A program made the position numbers and the translations under genes. Shown in pieces: positions 32,972 through 42,209 of a DNA stretch of 64,000 nucleotides. The first letter of the stretch is position 1. Each line of letters begins with the position of its first letter. Origin of the DNA: Promethearchaeota archaeon (GTDB lineage Archaea; Asgardarchaeota; Lokiarchaeia; Sigyniarchaeales; SOKP01); NCBI GenBank assembly GCA_019057795.1, contig JAHLWS010000073.1, positions 102,455 through 166,454 on the forward strand, read 5' to 3'. Under the pieces are notes generated by a model. That model ran no database searches and had not been told where the DNA came from. It saw nothing but the letters and a program-made list of their open reading frames with translations.

Positions 32972-34480
32972 TTATCTATAAATCGCGTAATTTTCTTCTA
33001 ATTTTTTTTTTAGTTTTGATGAAAAATTAAATCTTACAGCATAAAAATCAAAAATTATATCATCAATTGATTTCTGCTCATGTGTATAATCATAACCTAA
33101 GTTTTTTTTCTTATATTCAATTATTTGTTCAACCAATACTTCAACCTCTTCTTGCGTTTCTTTGTTGGGCTTAATAAAAGGTAAAGAATGAATCCCAGAT
33201 ATTTGAATGCTGTTGGTATTGTTTATAATTCCTTTAGATAGATAATTATATAGAGAACTATTCAATAGCCCCAAGAAATATTCAATAGAAATCGATTTGT
33301 CCTTAGCGATAAAACCAATTGCCTTATTCGAGTCCCAATAACAACCTTTTGGCATATAACGGGCGGCTAACCTTGAGCTGATACCGCTAATAACGACTCC
33401 TTCTTTTTCAAAAGGCACGTTACTTGGAATGTCGTAAACAGTGATCGACTTATCGTTCCAATCTAAAGCTTCCATAATAGGTCTATAGTATTGATCTCCT
33501 CCACCTCTTTTTAGATATGGTTTCCATTTCTCTGTTTTCAAATCGCTTCTTAAAATAATTTTGAATTTCTCATTCTGTTTAATTTTTGTATAGTTTTTCT
33601 TTCTGAAAATGTCTGCTAGTTCCGTACCTTTAATCGCAGCAATGTATTTCTTATTGTTATGAGTGTGCATTCCAATGTACCCTTTAATAAAATTATCTAG
33701 TTTAGGAGCGTTTTCAAACAAATCAATTATTTGATCCTCTACTTCAAAAAAAAATATGTTAAAAGGTAAAGAACTATATCTTCTCTGCTTGATATCGTTT
33801 ACAACTTGTGGTTTCCAATATTCGTCTTCATTTTTTATCCTCGAAATTATACTCATTAAATTATTATCTCGAACTTGCTCATTGGTATCTCCGGAACGTT
33901 TAGTTAAAAAAATTATTGCTGGATATGTGCTAACGTTCTGCTTATCAAATAAATTAGTTGGTGCGAGTAATATTTCGTTTATTATACAATTCTTAAGAAT
34001 GAATTCTCTTAATTTTTTATGAGTGCTTAAAGTTAAGAAAGTATCGCTCGTGATGAAGCCTAATTTCCCTCCCTCCTTCAAACGCCATATACTATTCACT
34101 ATAAACATTGAATAAGTTTCGTGAGCGTTTGTTTTCCCATAAATTTTTTTTAACTTTACCCTATTTTCTCTTACGTAACTACTTGCCTTATTTAAGTATG
34201 GAGGGTTTCCAACAATAAAATCGAACTCATCATAGCAATCCGAATCAAACGATATTAAAGTATCTATTGCTTTAAAGGATACACCTAATTCTTCAATATC
34301 TGTTTTATAAACAAGATTCACATCATAAGCAGAAATCTGTGCTTTTTTAATTCCAGCTTTCAATAATGATTTAACAAAAGCTCCGGGACCTACGCATGGA
34401 TCTAATACTTTTTGATTGTTTTTAATTTTACCTAATTTTGATATGATATAATCTGCCGTTTTTGGAGGAGTTAAGACCAC
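32972..34480 (-). CDS. Orphan N6-adenine DNA methyltransferase
   Basis: The 502-aa class I SAM methyltransferase has VLDPCVGPGAFVKSLLKAG (motif I, SAM binding), then DFIVGNPPYLNKAS (motif IV, N-P-P-Y, targeting adenine N6) and GGKLGFITSDTFLT. The C-terminal half (residues 230-500) resembles a TaqI/Eco57I-like target-recognition region. Upstream of the GTG start the frame stays open with a plausible KKNLGVVLTPP, so the true start may be further upstream. No restriction endonuclease lies nearby. Confidence 0.87.
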   Translation of the reverse strand: MVLTPPKTADYIISKLGKIKNNQKVLDPCVGPGAFVKSLLKAGIKKAQISAYDVNLVYKTDIEELGVSFKAIDTLISFDSDCYDEFDFIVGNPPYLNKASSYVRENRVKLKKIYGKTNAHETYSMFIVNSIWRLKEGGKLGFITSDTFLTLSTHKKLREFILKNCIINEILLAPTNLFDKQNVSTYPAIIFLTKRSGDTNEQVRDNNLMSIISRIKNEDEYWKPQVVNDIKQRRYSSLPFNIFFFEVEDQIIDLFENAPKLDNFIKGYIGMHTHNNKKYIAAIKGTELADIFRKKNYTKIKQNEKFKIILRSDLKTEKWKPYLKRGGGDQYYRPIMEALDWNDKSITVYDIPSNVPFEKEGVVISGISSRLAARYMPKGCYWDSNKAIGFIAKDKSISIEYFLGLLNSSLYNYLSKGIINNTNSIQISGIHSLPFIKPNKETQEEVEVLVEQIIEYKKKNLGYDYTHEQKSIDDIIFDFYAVRFNFSSKLKKKLEENYAIYR

Positions 34481-34540
34481 TCCTAAATTCTTTTTGCTCG
34501 AGTCTATTATTGTTAAACACTTTAAAATTTAATATCTAAA

Positions 34541-35722
34541 TTAAGTTTGGTTATCAAATACTATTAAGTTATCGATGATCATCTCACATAAATTTTTTAA
34601 CAAGGAACTGTCTATTTTGTCTACTGTATCGCGGATCGAATGAATATATTTATACGATTCCATGTCGCCAATTCCTATCCCCTCAAACTTATTATTTTTT
34701 AAATAATATCCATCCGAATGAGAGCCAAAATATATTTTCTTAGGATTTCTTTTAATTTCCAAACCCTTATTATTATTTAAAAACGTGTTGTAAATGGATT
34801 TAACGTTTCCTGACATTTTTTTACCGGGAAATAAGTAAATATTATTGGCGATCGCGTCAAAATTGAAAATTATGGACTCTCTTTTGTTAATGCGTTCTAA
34901 TTTATAGCAGAAATTCCGGATTCCCATAGTTCCACATTCTTCCGCACCCGTAAACACGAACCATAAATTGAAATGATTTAACCTAAATTCTGGATTTGAG
35001 TAGTAATTTAACAATTCAAGTACGCACGCAATTCCAGAAGCGTTATCAATAGCTCCTTTTGACTTGTTATTTGTGGCGTTTAATAGGATAAAAATTGTGG
35101 ATATTAGGTTAATTGCAATTGGAAATGCTCCGATGATGTAAAACAATAATGAATATGAAACGAAAATATAGTTCTTGCAAACGGTTATAATAATTATTGT
35201 AAGGGATGAGAAAACCCAAACTCTTATAGCTCTTATTCTTACAAGAATTGAAAACCTTTGCCCTTTTGAGTCTAAATGGCAAAAGAATAGAACGCCTTTT
35301 TCGCGGTTGCTATCATTGATTATGTTAATTTCTGACTCTTCATTCTTGGACATTAAGTTAAGTTTAACGTAAAGGTTTGCTGAATTTAACTTCTTTCCTA
35401 TTTTTATGCGTTCCGGTTTTCTTGTAATTGTAAATAAAAAGCCCAATAACAATAAAATAAGTATTGAAGAAATTGGAATAATAATTGTATTAAAATTTAA
35501 AAACAACATTAACAGAAGTGCAAATCCCGATAAAACCGCAATTTTAGGGTATATTCTTGCATAAAAAGTACTAAATACGAACTCTTGACTTAACGGTTTA
35601 AATTTTAATTGTTCTAGTTTCTTAAATGCTAAATTAAAAGCCTTTCTTTCGTCGTCCGTACCCGATAATCTTGGAAAGGCAAACGATTTTAAGTTTTCTC
35701 TTATGCGTTTTTCGTCGATCAT
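34541..35722 (-). CDS. Membrane-anchored M28-family metallopeptidase
   Basis: The 393-aa protein has N-terminal hydrophobic segments (two around residues 65-100 and two around 170-215) and then an M28 aminopeptidase core. Zinc-ligand candidates are the His of FFCHLDSKG, the Asp of GAIDNASGIA, the Glu pair of GAEECGTMG, the Asp in FNFDAIAN and the His of FGSHSDGYYL. These match the di-zinc M28 order. Probable role: membrane-bound aminopeptidase processing peptides. Start ATG 35722 gives MIDEKRIRENL; TTG 35737 is in frame. Confidence 0.82.
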   Translation of the reverse strand: MIDEKRIRENLKSFAFPRLSGTDDERKAFNLAFKKLEQLKFKPLSQEFVFSTFYARIYPKIAVLSGFALLLMLFLNFNTIIIPISSILILLLLGFLFTITRKPERIKIGKKLNSANLYVKLNLMSKNEESEINIINDSNREKGVLFFCHLDSKGQRFSILVRIRAIRVWVFSSLTIIIITVCKNYIFVSYSLLFYIIGAFPIAINLISTIFILLNATNNKSKGAIDNASGIACVLELLNYYSNPEFRLNHFNLWFVFTGAEECGTMGIRNFCYKLERINKRESIIFNFDAIANNIYLFPGKKMSGNVKSIYNTFLNNNKGLEIKRNPKKIYFGSHSDGYYLKNNKFEGIGIGDMESYKYIHSIRDTVDKIDSSLLKNLCEMIIDNLIVFDNQT

Positions 35723-35742
35723 TATGATTTCTATCAATTTAT

Positions 35743-37410
35743 TTAATCTAAATAAGCCCCGTACTTTGCAGAACTTACAATTTTTCTGTATATATTTAAA
35801 AAACCTTTCTTTACCTTAGGTTCAGGTTTTTTCCAATTCTTTAATCTATTTTTAATTTCTTCTTCTGAAACTAATAAGTTCAATAGACGATTTTCTAAAT
35901 CTATTTCAATCATATCTCCATCTTGAACTATTGAGATTGGACCACCTTCAAATGCTTCGGGACAAACATGTCCTATGAAAGGTCCTCTTGTTGCGCCTGA
36001 GTACCTTCCATCAGTTATCATTGCTACAGAATCTCCTAGCCCCATACCTATTAGAACGGCTGCGGGGATAGATAATTCTCTCATACCCGGGCTTCCTTTA
36101 GGACCTTCGTATCTAACGACTAAAACATCCCCTTCTTTAATTTTATCACTCATCAAAGCGTCTTTTAATTCTTCTTCCGCTTCAAATACTTTGGCAGGTC
36201 CTTTATGATGTCTCATTTTATAGTCAACTGCACTCTGTTTTACGACTGCTCCTTCTGGCGCTAAGTTCCCTTTTAATACCGCAATACCTCCTTCATTTGA
36301 AATCGGATCGTTTAGGTCGCGTATTATCTGATGTTCTAATACTTCAACTCTTTCAAGATATGTTTCTAACGACTCTCCAAAAATATTTACTGTCGATAAA
36401 TCTAAAAGCTTGGATAATTTCTTGGTAAGAGCTTTAACGCTCCCCGCTTCGTGAAACTCTGTGAGGTTATATTCGGAAGCCGGTTTGAATTTAGCCAATA
36501 ACGGAACAGATTTACTTAATCTATCGAAATCAAAATGGTTTAGAGTGCCGCCAATTTCGTGAGATAACGCACACATATGAAGAATCATGTTAGTGGACCC
36601 TCCAAAAGATAAAGCAACTTTGCACGCATTTTCTATCGATTTATGTGTGATCAAATCTAGAGCGGTAATATTCATTTCTACCAAATTCATTATAGTTTTT
36701 CCCGTTTCTTTACTCAATTCTTCGCGTTCCTTTCCTATTGCGCTTGTAGTAGCACAATCAGGTAACGAAAGCCCCATTACTTCAACGATACAAGCCATTG
36801 TGTTTGCTGTGCCCATCATGTTACACGCTCCTGGAGAACAACAAGTTTCAGATTCAATAAGATAAAAAACTTCCTCACTAATTTTTCCTGCTTTAAATCT
36901 ACCAATTGCCTCTTTGATATCAGAAGTTACAAAAGTCTTTCCTTTTAACGGGCCGTCATTGAAATATTTTGGCTTCATAATACCTCCAGTTAAAAATACT
37001 GTAGGAATATCACATCTGGCGGCTGCTAAGAGCATACCTGGAATAATTTTATCGCACGAACTTAGCATTACCATTCCATTAAAGTTATAGGCTTTTATTG
37101 TACTTTCAATTGACGCAGCTATTATCTCGCGCGAAGGTAAGACAAATTTTGAATAATTGCCTGAATTGGCAATACCATCGCATGTAGCAATTGTATTGAA
37201 TTCCATAGGAGTGCCTTCTGCTTCTCTTACGCCTTCTTTGACATAACTACTCAACTTCCGTAAATGAATGTGTCCAGGATTAATCTCATTCCATGAATTG
37301 ACGATCGCTATATGTGGTTTGGCTAAATCTTTATAAGAATAGCCACAACCACGAAATAAAGCTCTGGAATAAGCTTTCAAAGGATCTAAATCTTCTTTTT
37401 CTGCTGGCAT
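35743..37410 (-). CDS. ilvD: Dihydroxy-acid dehydratase
   Basis: This 555-aa Fe-S dehydratase gives the 2-oxo acids of valine and isoleucine. LSSCDKIIPGMLLAA and CCSPGACNMMGTANTMACIV carry the cluster cysteines. LSFGGSTNMILHMCALSHEI and GRYSGATRGPFIGHVCPEA line the active site. The N-terminal FRGCGYSYKDLAKPHIAIVN is typical. The nearby TPP enzyme may supply its substrate pathway. Its start is divergent from the oxidoreductase gene at 37572. Confidence 0.94.
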   Translation of the reverse strand: MPAEKEDLDPLKAYSRALFRGCGYSYKDLAKPHIAIVNSWNEINPGHIHLRKLSSYVKEGVREAEGTPMEFNTIATCDGIANSGNYSKFVLPSREIIAASIESTIKAYNFNGMVMLSSCDKIIPGMLLAAARCDIPTVFLTGGIMKPKYFNDGPLKGKTFVTSDIKEAIGRFKAGKISEEVFYLIESETCCSPGACNMMGTANTMACIVEVMGLSLPDCATTSAIGKEREELSKETGKTIMNLVEMNITALDLITHKSIENACKVALSFGGSTNMILHMCALSHEIGGTLNHFDFDRLSKSVPLLAKFKPASEYNLTEFHEAGSVKALTKKLSKLLDLSTVNIFGESLETYLERVEVLEHQIIRDLNDPISNEGGIAVLKGNLAPEGAVVKQSAVDYKMRHHKGPAKVFEAEEELKDALMSDKIKEGDVLVVRYEGPKGSPGMRELSIPAAVLIGMGLGDSVAMITDGRYSGATRGPFIGHVCPEAFEGGPISIVQDGDMIEIDLENRLLNLLVSEEEIKNRLKNWKKPEPKVKKGFLNIYRKIVSSAKYGAYLD

Positions 37411-37571
37411 TTTAAGTTCTACTACGACTTATTTATATAATTTAAATTTAATGTTCCTTCTAGATATTATCCGAAAACCAACTATTTTTTAAAAATTTTT
37501 GTTTAATAGTATTTTAGAACATTTTCAGAAATAGAGTTATATATATTAAATTAAATCTTTTACTATTTGTC

Positions 37572-38678
37572 ATGCTGAAAGTAGGAATAATTGGTACTGG
37601 CGTTATTTTTGATCTTAATGTATTAGGATATTTAAATAATAATGATGTTAAGATTACTTGCCTATGTAATAGAACTACAGAGAAAGCAAAAAGAAAAATC
37701 AAACAGTTCGATTTAGATAAAAACATCAGAATATATTCTGATTTTAAAGAAATGTTGGATAAAGAGGAATTAGATATCGTTGAAATCCTCCTACCTCATC
37801 ATCTTCACGCCAAAGTAACTATTTATGCTGCTGGGAGGGGTGTAAAAGCAATCTCAGTCCAAAAACCCATGGCTTTAACGCTAGGTGAAGCAGACAAAAT
37901 GATTAAAGCGTGTAAAGAGTCTGGATCAATTCTTTCGATATACGAGAATTTCTTATTTACCCCCCACGTATTAAAAGCCAAAGAATTAATCGATTTAGAT
38001 TATATTGGCGATCCCTCATCAATTCGAATAAAAATTGCGATGGGCGGTAAAGGTGGTTGGAGCACGACAAGTAGTGCAAACAAATGGAGAAAGGACCCAA
38101 AAAAGATAGGCGGCGCTAAAACGGGCTCCCCAGTTCTACTTGACAACGGGTGGCATGCGTTTGCTTTAGCAAGGTGGTTCTTTGATGAAGATATCGATAA
38201 AGTTTTTGCGTGGACAGACAATTTTAAAGGTTTAGATGCTCCAGCATATGTAATGTTCAAATATAATCAAAGTAGAGAACATGTTGTTCCACAATACGGT
38301 CATATGGAATTTTCTTTGATGCCTGAGATGACCCTTCCTTCAAAATATTATTCCACTGATGAATTTATTGAAATTATCGCAAGTAGAGGAATCATGAAAA
38401 TAAATCAAGGGACTTCTATTGGAAACCCTATGTCAAATTCAGCCATTTTTGCTCCTATTGTTATAATTCGCGATGGTAAAGTGGAAACTTATAACGAATT
38501 TGAAAATGACTGGAAACAAAGCTTTATTAATGCTACGAAACATTTTATAGAGGTTGTTAAAGGAAACAAAAGACCAATATTATCTGGTGAACAAGCCAAA
38601 TATAATTTAAGATTCAATTTAGCTGCTATAAGATCTTCTGAATTGGGCAAAGAAGTATCATTGAAAGAATTCCCTTAA
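37572..38678 (+). CDS. Gfo/Idh/MocA-family oxidoreductase, copy 1
   Basis: The 368-aa NAD(P)-dependent sugar or inositol dehydrogenase-like protein begins KVGIIGTGVIFDLNVLGYL (Rossmann Gly motif). EILLPHHLHAKVTIYAAGRG and ISVQKPMALTLGEADKMI (the EKP-like catalytic Lys, here QKP) follow, then GSPVLLDNGWHAFALARWFF containing the catalytic His. It is about 40% similar by eye to the convergent copy 2. The substrate is unknown. Confidence 0.87.
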   Translation: MLKVGIIGTGVIFDLNVLGYLNNNDVKITCLCNRTTEKAKRKIKQFDLDKNIRIYSDFKEMLDKEELDIVEILLPHHLHAKVTIYAAGRGVKAISVQKPMALTLGEADKMIKACKESGSILSIYENFLFTPHVLKAKELIDLDYIGDPSSIRIKIAMGGKGGWSTTSSANKWRKDPKKIGGAKTGSPVLLDNGWHAFALARWFFDEDIDKVFAWTDNFKGLDAPAYVMFKYNQSREHVVPQYGHMEFSLMPEMTLPSKYYSTDEFIEIIASRGIMKINQGTSIGNPMSNSAIFAPIVIIRDGKVETYNEFENDWKQSFINATKHFIEVVKGNKRPILSGEQAKYNLRFNLAAIRSSELGKEVSLKEFP

Positions 38679-38684
38679 AATAAA

Positions 38685-39941
38685 TTAAAGTTCGTATTGA
38701 TACTTAAATTCTTTATGCTCTAATCCTTCTTGAATCCCTTTTTTTAAATCCATTCTAATATTTTTAAGATATTTTCTAAATGTACCTCCATCAACTTCCA
38801 CAAGCTCCTTCACGGTACAAGAATCATTTTGTTCATTTTCTGGAGTAATTTCGTCCCACCTTACAATCCTTTTCTGTTGAGTCGAAATAAAAGGCATTTT
38901 AGCAAAAATGCTTAAATCCCTCCCTTGTTCGCCAGTATAAATCGGGTCGCTCTTTTCTTGTATAACACGAATAAAATGTTCAGTAGAATTAATAAAAGAA
39001 TATCTCCAATCCCGTGGTAATTCTTCTCCATAAGTTTTGACTTCACCACCACTATACACAACAATAGGTGGATATTGAGGCGTTTTAGATATCAGATTTC
39101 CTCCACAAGTACACTGGTTTAACCATATCATACCTTTCGTTCCAGAGATTTCAATAAATTCGTCACAATCGTAATAATTACTTGGATAATAAACATTAGG
39201 AGCAAGAGTAAACTGCATTGAACCGTATTTAGGGGGATCATCTAATTCTTTTTTGGGGTATTTCCAAAAAATGAGACTTGGTGAATCCATCACCGTCGAA
39301 AAATAATCGATCCAACTGTATAATTCATCGACTTTCTCTTGATCCATTAACCATAGCGCCATTGAGAATTTATGAATTCCATCATCATATATCCATGAAC
39401 CCCCTCCGCATTTATCAATATTACGACGCCAAAGAAGAGCTTTCATATCTACTGGCATACTTGGACCTCCCATGGCAATGGTATTTATTCTGAAATTTAA
39501 ACATTCTCCTATTATTCCTTGATCTAACAGCTCTTTTGCTCTTAAATAAACTGGATAAAACCTAAAGTTTTCAAATAGTTTAAGTTTTACATTTTCATCG
39601 TTACAAACACGAATCATGTTTTCACAGTCTGTTATAGTATGAGCCATTGGCTTTTGTACCGAAATTCCTGGAACTCCCGCTTTAGCACAATATGCTGTCA
39701 TTGGAGCGTGAAGATGATGTGGCGTTAAAATTTCTACGATATCAAGATCTTCGCGATCAATCATTTTCTTATAATCTTCGTATATTGGGACTGTCCGTAA
39801 GCCCCATCTTTCTAACTTTTTACCAGCAGTTTTTAAATCAGTATCGCTTACTCCCACAAGTTCAGTTTCTTGGGAACGAAGATATCCTAACACGTTTAAG
39901 TTTGCGATATCTCCACAACCAATTATCCCTACTCTCAACAT
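38685..39941 (-). CDS. Gfo/Idh/MocA-family oxidoreductase, copy 2
   Basis: The 418-aa paralogue of the previous gene begins RVGIIGCGDIANLNVLGYL. It has EILTPHHLHAPMTAYCAKAG, ISVQKPMAHTITDCENMI and GGSWIYDDGIHKFSMALWLM with the catalytic His. A C-terminal addition (residues 360-418) is not in copy 1. The two genes converge with 6 bp between their stops. Both carry QKP where many family members have EKP. Together they may perform successive steps on one polyol or sugar. Confidence 0.87.
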   Translation of the reverse strand: MLRVGIIGCGDIANLNVLGYLRSQETELVGVSDTDLKTAGKKLERWGLRTVPIYEDYKKMIDREDLDIVEILTPHHLHAPMTAYCAKAGVPGISVQKPMAHTITDCENMIRVCNDENVKLKLFENFRFYPVYLRAKELLDQGIIGECLNFRINTIAMGGPSMPVDMKALLWRRNIDKCGGGSWIYDDGIHKFSMALWLMDQEKVDELYSWIDYFSTVMDSPSLIFWKYPKKELDDPPKYGSMQFTLAPNVYYPSNYYDCDEFIEISGTKGMIWLNQCTCGGNLISKTPQYPPIVVYSGGEVKTYGEELPRDWRYSFINSTEHFIRVIQEKSDPIYTGEQGRDLSIFAKMPFISTQQKRIVRWDEITPENEQNDSCTVKELVEVDGGTFRKYLKNIRMDLKKGIQEGLEHKEFKYQYEL

Positions 39942-40087
39942 AATAGAACAGAAGTCATGTATTTAACGTTATCTTATTAAGTTTGCATAAAATTAAAAAG
40001 TTTTAGATGGAATTGATGCAAATTAATTTCTAAATTTAAAATTTTTATTGATATATTTTACTTCCGTACATTCTCAAAAAATAAAAC

Positions 40088-40095
40088 TTTAAATA
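40088..40095 (+). promoter_or_regulatory. TATA-box candidate for the SCP2 gene
   Basis: TTTAAATA, preceded by an A-rich BRE-like stretch, sits 61 bp before the ATG at 40156. It fits an archaeal TATA box with a leader of about 35 nt. Many similar AT strings exist in this genome, so this is only a candidate. Confidence 0.3.
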
Positions 40096-40155
40096 AACTT
40101 AAATCGTAATCTATAACTGTAACCTTATTAAAAAAAAAAAAGGTAGAAATTTAAA

Positions 40156-40584
40156 ATGGTTGACGAGAATTTAATAAAAGAATTAAAAGAAATGAGAGAA
40201 AAAGGTGCAAGCCAACCTTCTGACGCTCTCAAAATGTATGAGTTTGTCAAGCAAATGGCCGAGGAAAGCGAAGATTTAAAAGAAGAATTAGAAGATATCG
40301 ATCCTATGGCGGTTCAACTCGTAGTGACTGACGTTAATTATAAGTATTGGGTTACACTGGGAGACGGAAAGATCGATTATGGCGAAGGAGATGCTACTGA
40401 CCCGAGCGTTACCATGTCCGCGACAGGAGCAACTTGGGCAGGATTATCTTCTGGCGAATTAGATTCTACTAGCGCGTACATGTCTGGGGATCTAGTTATA
40501 GAAGGCAACCTTCAAGATGCTATCGCCTATGGGGAAATTGTTGGCCTAGCTATGGAAGAAGGAGCAGAATATTTTGAAGATTAA
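40156..40584 (+). CDS. SCP2 sterol-carrier-domain protein
   Basis: The 142-aa acidic protein has an SCP2 fold. The strands run AVQLVVTDVNYKYWVTLGDG and KIDYGEGDATDPSVTMSATG, and the Ser/Gly-rich helix SAYMSGDLVIEGNLQDAIAY lines the hydrophobic tunnel. SCP2 domains bind acyl-CoA, sterols or other lipids. The N-terminal 45 residues are helical and charged. It is monocistronic, with an A-rich leader that includes a possible AAGGT binding site just before the ATG. Confidence 0.82.
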   Translation: MVDENLIKELKEMREKGASQPSDALKMYEFVKQMAEESEDLKEELEDIDPMAVQLVVTDVNYKYWVTLGDGKIDYGEGDATDPSVTMSATGATWAGLSSGELDSTSAYMSGDLVIEGNLQDAIAYGEIVGLAMEEGAEYFED

Positions 40585-40712
40585 ATCTTCAATTATTATT
40601 TAAACATAATTTCACATCTTTTTTTTTATCCTTTTTTTAAAAAAAAAATAAAATTGTAATTCTAGTCTACATTTGATTTTATAAATATTATATTAAAAAT
40701 TTTTTAGCGATT

Positions 40713-42134
40713 ATGGTTGAAGAAGCTAGCCCCAGGGAGTTATTGGGATTTCGATTAATTGGTTATTCAATTGGAGATTTTGGAATATCATTAGTAAATA
40801 TATTATTCGGAACGTTTGTTTTCCAATTTTATGTGTATACAATTAATCTTAACTCAATACTTGTCTCAATTGGAATTTCAATGCAATTAATTATTGGTGC
40901 CTTTTTCTCAATAATATTTGGAGTTATTGTTGATAATAAAACACCCGGAAAATTGGGAAAAAGACGACCTTTTTTACTTTTTGCACTGCCATTATGGGTT
41001 TTAGCAAACATTTTAATATGGTTTCCTCCATGGTATGCTCCTCAAGCGGATTCTTTTTTTTGGCCAACGGCAATTTATTTATGGTTTATAATGATATTAC
41101 AAGCAATATCGGGTACATTAATTTTTAATGTTTACTTATCAATGTTACCAGAACAATCTCAGACTCAAAAAAACAGGAAAGTTGTTGCTTCTAATAGAGC
41201 CATATTTTCAATTATTGCTTCAATATTAGCATTATTGTTACCCTTAATAGTACAGAGTATACTCGCCGATCCTGAAAATGTAAAATGGTGGCAACCTTCA
41301 GGAGAATTAATACTTCTTTATATTCCAATGATAGGTATAACATTTGCTATTTTTGGGTTAATAACAATAATTTTCACTTTCTTTTCAGTAGACGAAAAAT
41401 TTCATAAAAATACCTCAATTAATGAAAAGAATAAAATATCGATTGTGTCTACTATTCAACAAATTGCAGTACCTATTAAAGATAAAAAATTTAGAAATTT
41501 CTTGGTAGTTAGGTTTTTTCAATCAATATCAGGAATCCTATTGGGGATTTTGGTATTCCCTTTTTTAGTGATTGTTCTTAAATTTAAAGAAAGCCAATTT
41601 TTTATATATGTAATAGTCTCTATTTTTAGTAAGTTTACCTGGTACTTTATATGGAGAAAAATCCTTACTAAAAGAAGTATCATAACAAAATATTTCGTAT
41701 GTATCGGACTTGCGGCAATTGCTTCATTATTAGAACTTCTCTTTTTGCTAGAGTTCCTTTCTTTTGAATTAAAAATTTTTATTTTTATACTATCAATTGG
41801 AACGGTATTAGGATCTATGTATGCGTTTCCATTATTTGCTATCCCTATTGGTGCTACTTTGGTTCATGAGGCCTCTCATAAAGATGAAAAATTAAATACT
41901 AGTATAGCAATCTCTAAATTATCAGGAGCTTATTATGGATCACTGACCTTTATTACATCTATTGGTCAAGCGCTTTCTTCAATCATATTAGGCTTTATTC
42001 TTTCTGGACCGAATGAAAATAATCCAATTATAATTACATTTTTATTATCATCCATGGGTATCTTCTACTTGATAAGCCTTCTATTTCTAAAAAACATTAA
42101 GTTAAATGAAGAGTTAAGTGAAATACCCACATAA
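40713..42134 (+). CDS. GPH-type MFS sugar transporter, copy 1
   Basis: The 473-aa transporter has about 12 hydrophobic helices and resembles the glycoside-pentoside-hexuronide:cation symporter group of the MFS. IDENT-like GVIVDNKTPGKLGKRRPFLL is the loop 2-3 signature (D-x-R-x-GRRRP-type), and VYLSMLPEQSQTQKNR the loop 4-5. It sits upstream of the GH3 glucosidase on the opposite strand, and the second GPH transporter lies beyond it. The probable role is import of a glycoside. Confidence 0.82.
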   Translation: MVEEASPRELLGFRLIGYSIGDFGISLVNILFGTFVFQFYVYTINLNSILVSIGISMQLIIGAFFSIIFGVIVDNKTPGKLGKRRPFLLFALPLWVLANILIWFPPWYAPQADSFFWPTAIYLWFIMILQAISGTLIFNVYLSMLPEQSQTQKNRKVVASNRAIFSIIASILALLLPLIVQSILADPENVKWWQPSGELILLYIPMIGITFAIFGLITIIFTFFSVDEKFHKNTSINEKNKISIVSTIQQIAVPIKDKKFRNFLVVRFFQSISGILLGILVFPFLVIVLKFKESQFFIYVIVSIFSKFTWYFIWRKILTKRSIITKYFVCIGLAAIASLLELLFLLEFLSFELKIFIFILSIGTVLGSMYAFPLFAIPIGATLVHEASHKDEKLNTSIAISKLSGAYYGSLTFITSIGQALSSIILGFILSGPNENNPIIITFLLSSMGIFYLISLLFLKNIKLNEELSEIPT

Positions 42135-42209
42135 AATAACGAGCTTTCCCAATAAATCACATATATGAAAGAAAAAAAGCAATAGTAAGAAAATTGTAAA
42201 AATACAAAT

